DNA from: Prosthecodimorpha hirschii
GTDB taxonomy: Bacteria > Pseudomonadota > Alphaproteobacteria > Rhizobiales > Ancalomicrobiaceae
Direction: 5' to 3'
DNA: 64,000 nt
Assembly: GCF_001305515.1 (NCBI RefSeq)
Contig: NZ_LJYW01000001.1
Location: forward strand, 2,031,382-2,095,381
Part shown: positions 52,402-60,973 of the stretch, in pieces
Numbering within the stretch: position 1 is the first letter of the stretch
How the letters are laid out: each line of letters begins with the position of its first letter
The notes under the pieces: model-generated
The model's input: only the letters and a program-made list of their open reading frames with translations
Database searches by the model: none
What the model was told of the DNA's origin: nothing
Translations under genes and position numbers: made by a program

Positions 52402-53490
52402 TCAGCCCTTCAAGCCGACCACGTCGAGGAACTTGTCGAAGCTGAGCGCCAGGGCCTGGCCGTTGGTGGGCGCATGGCGGACGACGCCCATTTGTTGCCC
52501 GATGTTGTTGCCGTGCAGCCGTTCGGGCGGCGCCTCCAGGTGGCGCTCGTAGGCATTGACCAGCTTGTCGAGCTTCTCGTTCGCATTCGCCCCGCTGAAG
52601 CCGGCCAGATGGTTGCGGGCGGCTTCGTCGTGCAGATAGACCGGCGCGCGGATGTCGTTCTGCCGCGGCAGCTCGGGATGATTGTCAAAGTCGACGCTGC
52701 CACAGGATTGCTCGGCGAAGAAGCGGTTCTTGATCGCATCGGCGAGGCCGCCGATCAGGGCCTCCCGGTTGCCGGACTCGTCGTAGCGGTTGAACAGTTG
52801 GTTCAGATTGTTGCCGCGGGCCTGCGAGTCGTTTCGGTGCAGATCCATCAGGAGCTTGCGGTCGCTGGGCAGCAGGTCTCCGCCATCGCCGAGCTTCTTG
52901 AGGACGCCGAGCGCCAGACCGGCATTGATCTCCGGGAAGGCGATGTTGTCGAATTTGTCACCGCTCTGCGGCCTGTAGTGGCGCATGTTCGCCAGTTCGA
53001 TGCCGTCGGCAATCGACGACAGGCGCGGCGTGACGGCGAGCAGGAAATTCGACGGGTCGCGTTTCAAGGCCTGGTTGATCACGCCGAGCCCCACCGTGGC
53101 ATTCTCGGCCTCGTCGAGCTTCTGCTTCAGCGTCAGGATGTCCTGATTGGTGATGTTTGCCGTGACATCACCACCCTTGGAGACGAAACGGCTCAGGAAT
53201 TGTCTCGCAACTTCCTGGGTCTGCGGATTCTTGCCCTGAACGTAGTGCTCCAGGCTCTTCTTGACCTCGAGCGTGCCGGCGTCCTGGCGGTGCGGGTTGC
53301 TCTTGTTGAAGAGCGACCGAAAGCCGCCCTTGTGGCCATAGACCACGACCCCGCCCAGCCCGTCGCTCTTGGCGCGGATTTGGCTGTCGGCCTTGGACTG
53401 CGAGGCGACGTTGACGATGTCGTCGAGGGACGCGACGTTCTGGTTGCCGGTCGGCGTGTGGGCAATGCGGTTGGTGTTGAGATTGACCAT
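52402..53490 (-). CDS. Effector-like protein B (tandem paralogue with conserved N-terminus)
   Basis: A 362-residue paralogue of protein A. The first 79 residues are nearly identical to A; the rest keeps the scaffold (FVSKGGDV, TNQDILTLKQKLDEAE, PVYLHDEAARNHLAGF, LVNAYERHL) but differs at most positions. No catalytic motif or known domain is seen. ATG at 53490 follows GGAGGACCAGGTC. It lies 51 bp after the CesT-like chaperone gene, so the chaperone is probably made with it. Confidence 0.8.
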   Translation of the reverse strand: MVNLNTNRIAHTPTGNQNVASLDDIVNVASQSKADSQIRAKSDGLGGVVVYGHKGGFRSLFNKSNPHRQDAGTLEVKKSLEHYVQGKNPQTQEVARQFLSRFVSKGGDVTANITNQDILTLKQKLDEAENATVGLGVINQALKRDPSNFLLAVTPRLSSIADGIELANMRHYRPQSGDKFDNIAFPEINAGLALGVLKKLGDGGDLLPSDRKLLMDLHRNDSQARGNNLNQLFNRYDESGNREALIGGLADAIKNRFFAEQSCGSVDFDNHPELPRQNDIRAPVYLHDEAARNHLAGFSGANANEKLDKLVNAYERHLEAPPERLHGNNIGQQMGVVRHAPTNGQALALSFDKFLDVVGLKG

Positions 53491-53541
53491 GACCTGGTCC
53501 TCCACATCTCTGAAAGGGTCGATTGTCGGGGGTGGCCGGGC

Positions 53542-53997
53542 TCAGACCCGCATCATCATCTCGTCGCCGGACAGCGGCTGCGTCGGCTCGGCCGGGGCGG
53601 CGAGCACCGCGCGCCACTGTCCGGCGCGGGCGGCGAGCGCCGGCAGGCCGGCGGCCAACCCGGCCTCCGCACCCTGCAGGGCGAAGGGAGCCGCGAGCGT
53701 GATCCGGGTGCCGTCGGGCGACAGGCCGAAGGCCAGGCCGCCGGTTGCGGCGGCTTCGCCGTTCATCGTCATCAGCAGGCGAACCGTCGCGTCCGCCGGT
53801 CCGGTGGCGTCGGCGAGCGCGCCGGCATCGACCGTCGCATAGATCAGACCGCGCTCGGCTTCGATCTGGATCGCCACTTCGGTCTCGGCATCGAGTTCGA
53901 CGACCCAAAGCCCCGAAGTCTCGTAAGCCGTGACGCTCTGCCAGCCGGCCCCTTCGGCCACGCGGGCCAGCATGATGCTCATGTCATTCGGTCCCAT
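53542..53997 (-). CDS. CesT/Tir-family type III secretion chaperone-like protein
   Basis: A 151-residue acidic protein with no signal peptide. The order of elements fits the CesT fold: a first helix (MLARVAEGAGW), a strand run (GLWVVELDAETEVAIQIEAE, GLIYATVDAG), helix VRLLMTMNGEAAATGG, strands LAFGLSPDGTRITLAAP and a last helix LAAGLPALAARAGQWRAVL. Chaperones of this class dimerise and bind the N-terminal region of secreted effectors. It precedes two proteins with a shared N-terminus. ATG at 53997 has AGAGGAT upstream; ATG at 53982 is an alternative. Confidence 0.68.
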   Translation of the reverse strand: MGPNDMSIMLARVAEGAGWQSVTAYETSGLWVVELDAETEVAIQIEAERGLIYATVDAGALADATGPADATVRLLMTMNGEAAATGGLAFGLSPDGTRITLAAPFALQGAEAGLAAGLPALAARAGQWRAVLAAPAEPTQPLSGDEMMMRV

Positions 53998-54383
53998 GCC
54001 CGTCCCATCCTCTATTGATGTTCGTCGCCCTGCCGGCGTTTGACTTCCCGTCAGAGTATGACCGACGCATAAATTGCATGCAATGATCATCGCCCCAATG
54101 AAAGGCCAGTCCGGCTTCGTTTTTTTGTTTCGAGCCCCCTCCGTGAGCCGTCTTGACGCGACTGCATCGGGTGGCGAGTTCATGGAAAATCTTGTCCCAC
54201 AAAGCCGCACCGTCCGGTGTCACCGATATGACAGGCCGATTTCGTGGCGGGCCCATTCCATCGCCACACAGCGGCGAGGCGTCCGTGGGACAGGCGGGTG
54301 GGCGCTTTGGGCCGTTCCAAGCCGGGCGGCAAAGGGCTACTCTCCCGCCCCATCCGCAGCATCGCCCGATCCAGGGGGAAACC
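53998..54383. other. Divergent intergenic region upstream of the chaperone locus
   Basis: These 386 bases separate the chaperone gene and the small exported gene at 54384. The part at 54040-54150 is AT-richer than the surroundings (ttgcatgcaatgatcatcgc, tttttttgtttcg) and probably carries the promoter of the chaperone operon. No gene, hrp-box-like element or RNA is recognised. Confidence 0.5.
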
Positions 54384-54761
54384 ATGACTGACCGTTCGCT
54401 CGCCGCCGCCCTCGTCCTGGCCGGCCTCCTCGCCACCGCGACCGGCGCGCCGGCCTTCGCCCAGTCGCTCGACGGGCGCTATTCCGGCGCCTCCTCGATC
54501 GCCGGCGGCACCGGCAAGTGCTGGGGCAATGCGCCCGCCGACGCGATCGTCTCGGCCGGCACGGTGACGATCCGCTACGTCGCCTATGACGGCACCGATT
54601 CGCCCGTCGTCGCCACGATCGGCAAGGACGGCGCCTTCGCGGCCAGCCAGACGATCCAGGGCGGCAAGACCGTCACCTATGCCGGCAAGGTCAACGGCCG
54701 CCGCGTCACCGCCAACTGGAAGGGCCCCGACTGCTACGGCACCCTCGACCTGTCGCGCTGA
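54384..54761 (+). CDS. Small exported protein (125 aa)
   Basis: A 125-residue protein with a signal peptide (ALVLAGLLATATGAPAFAQS) and a beta-rich mature domain with two cysteines (GTGKCWGNAP, KGPDCYGTL) that likely pair. AGGGGGAAACC precedes the ATG at 54384. The fold resembles small beta-barrel exported proteins of rhizobia, but no specific family is recognised. The tandem gcccgatccggcccgcccga just after the stop is a short duplication. Confidence 0.68.
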   Translation: MTDRSLAAALVLAGLLATATGAPAFAQSLDGRYSGASSIAGGTGKCWGNAPADAIVSAGTVTIRYVAYDGTDSPVVATIGKDGAFAASQTIQGGKTVTYAGKVNGRRVTANWKGPDCYGTLDLSR

Positions 54762-54840
54762 GCCAACGCCCGCCCGATCCGGCCCGCCCGATCCGGCTGA
54801 CCCGCCGGATCGCCGCGAGGACCGATGACGATCGAAACGG

Positions 54841-54879
54841 AACGGCCCCCGTCCTGAAGCGCTCAGGGCGGGGGCCGTT
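54841..54879. terminator. Convergent terminator hairpin
   Basis: A 17 bp stem, aacggcccccgtcctga (54841-54857) with tcagggcgggggccgtt (54863-54879), one mismatch and loop agcgc. It sits between the convergent genes at 54384 and 54921. The flanking T-tract is weak on both sides. Confidence 0.7.
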
Positions 54880-54920
54880 CGACGTTCAAGGCTGCACGCG
54901 CGCCGTCCGGCGCGGATCCG

Positions 54921-56594
54921 TCACATGTTCGGATAGTTCGGGCCGCCGCTGCCTTCCGGCGTGGTCCAGGTGATGTTCTGGTTCGGATCCTTGATGTCGC
55001 AGGTCTTGCAGTGGACGCAGTTCTGCGCGTTGATCACGAAGGTCGGCTCGCCGTTCTTCTCGACCCACTCGTAGACGCCGGCCGGACAATAGCGGTTCGA
55101 CGGGCCGCCATAGGTGCCGAGTTCGTCGGTACGCTGCAGCGACAGGTCCTTGACCTTCAGGTGGATCGGCTGATCCTCCTCGTGGTTGGTGTTCGACAGG
55201 AACACCGAGGACAGCCGGTCGAACGAGATCTTCCCGTCCGGCTTGGGATAGGCGATCTTCGGCATGGTCGCGGCCGGCGCCAGGCTGGCATGGTCGGCCT
55301 TGCCGTGGCTCATGGTGCCGAACAGCGAGAAGCCGAACAGTTCGTTGGTCCACATGTCGAGCCCGCCGAGCGCGACGCCGGCGACCGTGCCGAGGCGCGA
55401 CCAGAGCGGCTTGACGTTGCGCACCTTGTAGAGGTCGCGACCGATATCGCCGCCGCGCCATTCGGCCTCGATCTCGTGGACCTCGTCATGGGCGCGGCCC
55501 GTGGCGAGCGCGTCGGCGATCTTCTCGGCGGCGAGCATGCCGGACAGCATGGCATTGTGGCTGCCCTTGATGCGCGGCACGTTGACGAAGCCGGCCGAGC
55601 AGCCGATCAGCGCGCCGCCCGGGAAGGTCAGCTTCGGCACCGACTGCCAGCCGCCCTCGGTGATCGCGCGCGCGCCATAGGACACGCGCTTGGCGCCTTC
55701 GAAGATGTCGCGGATCGCCGGATGGGTCTTGAAGCGCTGGAACTCCTCGAAGGGCGACAGCCAGGGATTCTTGTAGTTCAGGTGGACGACGAAGCCGACC
55801 ACGATCTGGTTGTCTTCGAGATGGTAGAGGAAGGACCCGCCGCCGGTGGAGAGATCGAGCGGCCAGCCGAACGAGTGCTGCACCAGGCCGGGCTTGTGCT
55901 TGGCCGGGTCGACCACCCACAATTCCTTCAGGCCGATGCCGAACTTGGCCGGCTCGCGTCCCGCCGACAGGTCGTATTTCGAGATCAGCTGCTTGGCGAG
56001 CGAGCCGCGCACGCCCTCGGCGATCAGCGTGTACTTGCCGAGCAGCGCCATGCCGCGCGCATAGCCGTCCTTCGGCTGGCCGTCGCGGCCGATGCCCATG
56101 TCGCCGGTGGCGACGCCGATCACGGCGCCGGCCTCGTCGTAAAGCACCTCGCTGGCGGCAAAGCCCGGATAGATCTCGACGCCCAGCGCCTCCGCCTTGG
56201 CGGCCAGCCAGCGGCAGACATTGCCCAGGCTGACGACGTAATTGCCGTGATTGTCCATCAGCTTCGGCATGGCGAAATTGGGGAGGCGCAGCGAGCCGGC
56301 CGGGCCGAGCAGCAGGAAGCGATCCTCCGTCACCGGCGTCTTCAGCGGCACGTCCTTTTCCGAACGCCAGTCCGGCAGCAGCCGGTCGAGCGCGATCGGG
56401 TCGATCACCGCGCCGGACAGGATATGGGCGCCGACCTCCGAGCCCTTCTCGAGCACGACGACGGAGATGTCCTCGCCGCGCGCCGCCGCCAGCTGCTTCA
56501 GCCGGATCGCCGCCGACAGGCCCGCCGGGCCGGCGCCGACGATGACGACGTCGAATTCCATGCTCTCGCGCTCGGGAAGTTCCATCGCCGCCAT
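54921..56594 (-). CDS. Electron transfer flavoprotein-ubiquinone oxidoreductase
   Basis: A 557-residue ETF-QO with FAD-binding VVIVGAGPAGLSAAIRL near the N-terminus, a membrane-docking region in the middle and a C-terminal [4Fe-4S] cysteine set (YCPAGVYEW and NCVHCKTCDIKDP). It passes electrons from ETF, reduced by acyl-CoA and amine-type dehydrogenases, to ubiquinone. Start 56594 has AAGGAG upstream; ATGs at 56585 and 56621 are alternatives, and the frame is open further. Faces away from the UDG gene. Confidence 0.94.
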   Translation of the reverse strand: MAAMELPERESMEFDVVIVGAGPAGLSAAIRLKQLAAARGEDISVVVLEKGSEVGAHILSGAVIDPIALDRLLPDWRSEKDVPLKTPVTEDRFLLLGPAGSLRLPNFAMPKLMDNHGNYVVSLGNVCRWLAAKAEALGVEIYPGFAASEVLYDEAGAVIGVATGDMGIGRDGQPKDGYARGMALLGKYTLIAEGVRGSLAKQLISKYDLSAGREPAKFGIGLKELWVVDPAKHKPGLVQHSFGWPLDLSTGGGSFLYHLEDNQIVVGFVVHLNYKNPWLSPFEEFQRFKTHPAIRDIFEGAKRVSYGARAITEGGWQSVPKLTFPGGALIGCSAGFVNVPRIKGSHNAMLSGMLAAEKIADALATGRAHDEVHEIEAEWRGGDIGRDLYKVRNVKPLWSRLGTVAGVALGGLDMWTNELFGFSLFGTMSHGKADHASLAPAATMPKIAYPKPDGKISFDRLSSVFLSNTNHEEDQPIHLKVKDLSLQRTDELGTYGGPSNRYCPAGVYEWVEKNGEPTFVINAQNCVHCKTCDIKDPNQNITWTTPEGSGGPNYPNM

Positions 56595-56901
56595 CTCGCT
56601 CCGCTCCTTCGCGCTCGCCATCGGCCGCCCGGATCCTCCGGGACCCGCGCGACACGCCTGATCGTCAATCATGGGTCCGACGCCGGTTCTGTCCGCCCGG
56701 ACATTCCGTCCGGGCCGAACTGGCGCTAGTGTCCTGGTCGTCTTAGCGCATGTTCCGCCCGGACGGAATTCGTCCGATCGACCGGAAATCGGTTCGGCAG
56801 GCAGGTTTCGGCGTGATCGGAACATGCGGTGCGCCGCGGGCGGGACGGCAGGATCGAAGGGGCGGACGTCCAAAGTGTCGGCAGGGCTGGGGGCAGAGGG
56901 A

Positions 56902-57900
56902 ATGGTCGACCGTGCCGCTTTGGCGGCGCTGATCGACTGGTATGTCGCGGCCGGGGTCGATGTCGGCCTCGGCGAGGCGCCGTGCGACCGTTTCGCCGAG
57001 ACCCGCGCCGAACTGGAGGCCCGCCGCCAGCGCGCCGCCGCCCCGCCGCCGGCCGCCGTCCCGTCGCGTCCGGCCAGTGCCGTGCCCTCCGCCGGCGCCC
57101 CGGCGGCCGACCGTTACGCCGGGCCGGCTGGCGGGTCCCCAATGGGTGGGACCCCAATGGGCGGGTCCCCTATGGGTGGGTCCTCTCAGGGTGGGCGCCC
57201 GCCCGTGCCGATGCCGCCGGAACGGCCGCGATTCGAGGCGCCGCCGCAGCCGGTGGCGCGGCCCGCGCTCGGCGCCGGCGTTCCGGGCGACCAAGCCGTC
57301 ACCGCCGCCCGCGAGGCGGCACGCTCGGCCGGCAACCTCGAGGAGCTGCGTGCGATTCTCGCCCGCTTCGAGGGCTGCAACCTGCGCCTCACCGCCAAGT
57401 CGCTGGTCTTTGCCGACGGCAATCCGGCCGGCCGGGTGATGTTCGTCGGCGAGGCCCCGGGCCGGGAGGAGGACGAGGCCGGCCTCCCCTTCGTCGGCCG
57501 CTCCGGGCAGTTGCTCGACCGGATGATGAAGGCGATCGGGCTCGACCGGACCGGCGTCTACATCGCCAACGTCGTGCCCTGGCGGCCGCCGGGCAACCGC
57601 ACGCCGACCCCGCAGGAGACCGAGATCTGCCGGCCGTTCATCGCGCGGCAGATCGAGCTGGCCGACCCGGATGTGCTGGTCTTTCTCGGCGGCGCATCCG
57701 CCGCGGCCCTCGCCGGCACCACCGAGGGCATCACGCGACTGCGCGGGCGCTGGCTCGACTACGACACCGGCCGGCGCCGCATCCGGGCGCTGGCCACCCT
57801 GCACCCGGCCTATCTCCTGCGCCAGCCGCTGCAGAAGCGGCTCGCCTGGCGCGACTTCCTGGCCCTGCGCCGGGCGCTCGACGACGGCGTGCCCTCCTGA
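56902..57900 (+). CDS. Uracil-DNA glycosylase (family 4/5 type) with low-complexity N-terminus
   Basis: A 332-residue protein. The C-terminal 200 residues are a UDG domain with VMFVGEAPGREEDEAGLPFVG, ANVVPWRPPGNRTPT and LATLHPAYLLR. These excise uracil from DNA. The N-terminal 110 residues are Ala/Pro-rich and contain tandem GGSPMGG-type repeats (about 73-92) coded by imperfect 15-18 bp DNA repeats at 57130-57195. No FeS-cluster cysteine pattern is complete in the part read here, so family 4 versus 5 is open. Confidence 0.88.
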   Translation: MVDRAALAALIDWYVAAGVDVGLGEAPCDRFAETRAELEARRQRAAAPPPAAVPSRPASAVPSAGAPAADRYAGPAGGSPMGGTPMGGSPMGGSSQGGRPPVPMPPERPRFEAPPQPVARPALGAGVPGDQAVTAAREAARSAGNLEELRAILARFEGCNLRLTAKSLVFADGNPAGRVMFVGEAPGREEDEAGLPFVGRSGQLLDRMMKAIGLDRTGVYIANVVPWRPPGNRTPTPQETEICRPFIARQIELADPDVLVFLGGASAAALAGTTEGITRLRGRWLDYDTGRRRIRALATLHPAYLLRQPLQKRLAWRDFLALRRALDDGVPS

Positions 57901-58036
57901 GCGCACTTTCGCGCAAAACGCGTAAAATGCCGTCGATTGCGGTTATGGTTTCTTGCAGGTTTCCGGTCAGTCTCGAACACGGGGATGAGGGCTTGCGCGC
58001 CGGACGAAGGTTCGGCGCCGGGAAAGGCCTGCAACC

Positions 58037-58321
58037 ATGTCGATCACTGCGCTCGGATCGTCCTTCGGCTATATTCCGCCCGCCGCCGCCGTGCGCGAGA
58101 CCGCGCCGGCCAGCGAGGCCGGCGACAGCACCGCGAGCCGGCTCGTCGAGCAGGCGCAATCGATCGCCAGCGGACCGGTGATCAGCACGACGACCCCGTT
58201 CCAGCGCCTGATGGACCGGATGGCGGCCGCCCAGGTCTCCATCCAGGAACGCGTCGGCGGCGAGCCGGAGCGCCCCGGCACCGCCGTCAAGGCCTACGAG
58301 GCGGCGGGACGAAGCGGGTAG
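58037..58321 (+). CDS. Small hypothetical protein (94 aa)
   Basis: A 94-residue soluble protein (MSITALGSSFGYIPPAAAVRE onset) with a helical middle SRLVEQAQSIASG and FQRLMDRMAAAQVSIQERVGG. No family is recognised. The ribosome site is poor (ggaaaggcctgcaacc). It may be real because its composition and helix pattern look protein-like, but it could be spurious. Confidence 0.5.
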   Translation: MSITALGSSFGYIPPAAAVRETAPASEAGDSTASRLVEQAQSIASGPVISTTTPFQRLMDRMAAAQVSIQERVGGEPERPGTAVKAYEAAGRSG

Positions 58322-58405
58322 CGGTTCGATCGAGACGGATGGTCCCCGTCCGTCTCGCGAATCCGAACCACCGACGGCTTCTGCAAGACACCCCGAACCC
58401 GCCAT

Positions 58406-58496
58406 TCTGTCATCCCCGGGCTTGTCCCGGGGACCCAGCGCAATGGCCAAGTCATTGAAAAGTCTGGATCCCCGGGACAAGCCCGGGGATGACAGA
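58406..58496. repeat. REP-like inverted repeat
   Basis: Arms tctgtcatccccgggcttgt (58406-58425 and on to 58435) and the complementary acaagcccggggatgacaga (58477-58496) flank a 30-base middle. This is the tgtcatccccgggcttgtcc class of palindromic elements widely dispersed in alphaproteobacteria. The gap 58322-58689 contains no gene. Confidence 0.9.
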
Positions 58497-58689
58497 GTTG
58501 AAAATGCCTGCTTCCGATGCGCCCTTCAGCGACCCGACGGCTCATTGACCGCCAACCGGAGTGCCGTGCCGCCGGGGGAGCGCCGCGGACGGGCGCCCTC
58601 CGGCCGAAATCGATCGTCGGCGCCGGCCCGGGGTGGCGGAGGGACGCGGGCGGCCCTATCTTCGGTGGCAAGAGCTACCGCGAGGTCCG

Positions 58690-59553
58690 ATGAACGTCCT
58701 GCAGTCCGTGCGCGATTTCGCGAAATCGCTGATTCCTGCCCGTTTTCGCCGCGACATCGTCACCATCCCGGTCGTGCGACTGGCCGGGCCGATCGGCATG
58801 CCGGGCGGTTTCGGCGCCAGTCTGTCGATCGGCAACGTGGCGACCCGGCTGGAAGCCGCCTTCTCGGTCGCGCGCGCGCCGGCCGTGGCGATCGTCGTCA
58901 ATTCGCCCGGCGGCTCGCCGGTCCAGGCGCGGCTGATCTACGAGCGCATCCGCGCGCTCGCCGAGGAAGAGGACAAGAAGGTTCTGGTCTTCATCGAGGA
59001 TGCCGGCGCCTCGGGCGGCTACATGATCGCCTGCGCGGGCGACGAGATCATCGCCGATCCGTCCTCGATCGTCGGCTCGATCGGGGTGGTCTCGGCGAGC
59101 TTCGGTTTCGTCGGCCTGCTCGACCGGCTCGGCGTCGAGCGCCGCGTGCATACCGCCGGCGAGAACAAGGCGATCCTCGATCCGTTCCGCCCGGAACGCC
59201 CCGAGGACGTGGCCCATTTGCTCCAATTGCAAAGGGAAGTCCACGAGACCTTCATCGACATGGTGCGCGAACGGCGCGGCTCGCGGCTGAAGCATGACGA
59301 GGATCTGTTCACGGGCCTGTTCTGGACCGGCAAGCGCGGGCTCGAACTCGGTCTCGTCGACCGGCTCGGCGATCTGCGCGGCACGCTCAGGGAACGCTAC
59401 GGCGAGACCGTCCGCATCCGGCTGATCGGGGAGCCGCGCGGCCTGACCATCCGCCGCGGCGGCAGCGACGGCGTGAGCCTGCCGACCGGCCTCGCCGCGG
59501 AGGCGCTGGCGACCCTGGAAGCGCGGGCCTTGTGGGCACGCTACGGATTGTGA
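58690..59553 (+). CDS. S49 family peptidase (SohB/SppA-like)
   Basis: A 287-residue protein with VVNSPGGSPVQARLIYERI, the nucleophile Ser in EDAGASGGYMIACAGDEI (about residue 118) and the paired Lys in TAGENKAILDPF (about residue 160). These are the Ser/Lys dyad of signal peptide peptidase A relatives. It is short, like the Rhizobiales single-domain form, and lacks a strong N-terminal membrane helix. Start 58690 is preceded by GCGAGGTCCG. A small protein gene follows at 71 bp. Confidence 0.9.
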   Translation: MNVLQSVRDFAKSLIPARFRRDIVTIPVVRLAGPIGMPGGFGASLSIGNVATRLEAAFSVARAPAVAIVVNSPGGSPVQARLIYERIRALAEEEDKKVLVFIEDAGASGGYMIACAGDEIIADPSSIVGSIGVVSASFGFVGLLDRLGVERRVHTAGENKAILDPFRPERPEDVAHLLQLQREVHETFIDMVRERRGSRLKHDEDLFTGLFWTGKRGLELGLVDRLGDLRGTLRERYGETVRIRLIGEPRGLTIRRGGSDGVSLPTGLAAEALATLEARALWARYGL

Positions 59554-59623
59554 CCGTCCCGGACCATCCAGAATTCGCCGCAGTCGAGGCCCAGCCTGCC
59601 GGCACCTTCATGAGGGGAAGCCC

Positions 59624-59818
59624 ATGCCGCATATCCTGATCATCGCCGCCGCCGGTGCGGCCGCCCTTGCCGGGTACAAGCTTTTGAAGCGGGAAATGGG
59701 CCGGGTCGGACGTTCGCTCGGCGAACTGCGCGAGGCGGAAGCCCGCGCTCCGGTCCGCAGCGGCACGCTCGTGCGCGGTGCCGACGGCGTCTATCGTCCG
59801 GTCGACCGCCAGGGCTGA
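59624..59818 (+). CDS. Small conserved membrane-anchored protein
   Basis: A 64-residue protein with an N-terminal hydrophobic helix (ILIIAAAGAAALAGYKLL), a charged helix and the ending TLVRGADGVYRPVDRQG, a pattern I associate with the small gene that follows the S49 peptidase in Rhizobiales. The function is unknown. GAGGGGAAGCCC precedes the ATG. Confidence 0.72.
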   Translation: MPHILIIAAAGAAALAGYKLLKREMGRVGRSLGELREAEARAPVRSGTLVRGADGVYRPVDRQG

Positions 59819-59889
59819 GCCCGGCCGACAGTGTTGCCGTTCCATGAACGGGTGCCGCTCGCGCGGCGGCAGTCGGTGAATCGTGCTTG

Positions 59890-59979
59890 GTCGGTCAATC
59901 GACCGTAGTCGGTCAACGGACCGTAGTCGGTCAATCGACCGTGGCCGGTCGATGGGCGGCGGCCGGTCAATGGACCGTG
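59890..59979. repeat. Five 18 bp tandem repeats at a gene's 3' end
   Basis: Units gtcggtcaaYSgaccgta start at 59890, 59908, 59926, 59944 and 59962; the fourth is the most diverged. Each is partly palindromic (ggtc...gacc). The last unit includes the stop codon of the minus-strand gene 59967-60170, so the array appears to extend out of that gene's end. Confidence 0.9.
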
Positions 59980-60170
59980 GCCGAGAAGGAACCGGCCAGC
60001 AGTTCGAAACGGCGGCCGAGCATGCGTTCCTGCAGCAGGAGCGCGTCGATCTCGTCGACCAGCGACGGATCATAGGCATCGACGAAGTCCGCCATCGGGT
60101 CGATCTCGACGCGGATCGCGGACCGTGCGACCGAAGTCGCCATGAATCTTAACTTCTGACTGCGGGTCAT
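59967..60170 (-). CDS. Small hypothetical protein (67 aa)
   Basis: A 67-residue protein with DFVDAYDPSLVDEIDALLLQE and ERMLGRRFELLAGSF, largely helical. ATG at 60170 has GAGGGAG seven bases upstream. No family is recognised. Its last codons lie within the 18 bp tandem repeat. Confidence 0.6.
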   Translation of the reverse strand: MTRSQKLRFMATSVARSAIRVEIDPMADFVDAYDPSLVDEIDALLLQERMLGRRFELLAGSFSATVH

Positions 60171-60373
60171 GATCGGCTCCCTCGTCGGTCCCACTCACTA
60201 CGCCCCGGCCCGACAGCGGCTTCGCTCTTGTTGCAGAATTGTTAACGCACCCGGGCTGAACTGGAACTGAACGCAGCGGTCATGTTGGGTTTGTCCACCG
60301 GACAGAATGTCGCTTGCGGCGGGCCGGGGGCCGGTCCGCCGCAAGAACTTGCTGTCCGACAAGGCGTCGCGGA

Positions 60374-60730
60374 TCAGTCGTCGACGATCACGTCGCGGCA
60401 CCGATAGATGTAGGTGGCGCCGAAGCGTTCGTAGACGAACCGGTCCGGGCAGGCGTCGCCGACATGGCGGGCCGCCAGATGCGGCAGCGGCCGCGGGCGG
60501 GGATGCCGGTGCGCGGCGCCCGGACCGCCGGGGATGTTGCCCGGCTCGCCGAGACGCAGGATCCCGTCCGATCCGCCCGATCCGCCGTTGCCGCCGGGGT
60601 CGCCCGTGCCGCCGGCGCCGTTGCCGCCACGCCCGCCGCCGGTGTCGGCAGCGAATGCCGGCGCGGAGCCGCCGATGGCGGCGACGGAGGCGAGCGCGAG
60701 GGTTGCGGCCAAGAGAAGCGACTTCATCAT
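60374..60730 (-). CDS. Small exported Gly-rich protein
   Basis: A 118-residue protein with a signal peptide (LLLAATLALASVAAIGGSAP), a Gly-rich stretch (about 33-70, DTGGGRGGNGAGGTGDPGG) and a C-terminal domain with two cysteines (GDACPDRFVYERF, YIYRCRDVIVDD) likely to pair. ATG at 60730 has AAAGGA eight bases upstream. Function unknown. Confidence 0.65.
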   Translation of the reverse strand: MMKSLLLAATLALASVAAIGGSAPAFAADTGGGRGGNGAGGTGDPGGNGGSGGSDGILRLGEPGNIPGGPGAAHRHPRPRPLPHLAARHVGDACPDRFVYERFGATYIYRCRDVIVDD

Positions 60731-60973
60731 CGTCACGTCCTTTCGGTTTCGCCCGCTGCCGTTCGGCGCGCGGGCATCATGCCATCCAGGCGGAACTTCG
60801 TTGCTTCCAATGGGATTGATGATCGCCCGCGCGGCTTGAACCGCGCCTGACCGGCGCGTTCATTCCCGTCCGGCCGCAAGCGCGACCATGTCGGCCATCG
60901 ACAGGCCGGGGTCGGCGTGAAAGGAATGCGGCCTGATTTCGGCCGGGCGGAATGGAAGGAGCGGCGGCGCGGC

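Noticed and set aside
51208-54018. A 936-codon plus-strand open frame antisense to the effector-like locus
   Set aside because: It mirrors the codon structure of the three minus-strand genes, has an Arg/Val/Asp-rich composition with no domain and crosses intergenic regions. It is a GC-driven shadow.
59890-59979. CRISPR-like or iteron origin repeats
   Set aside because: No spacers, no replication gene and no AT-rich region; a simple tandem array over a gene end.
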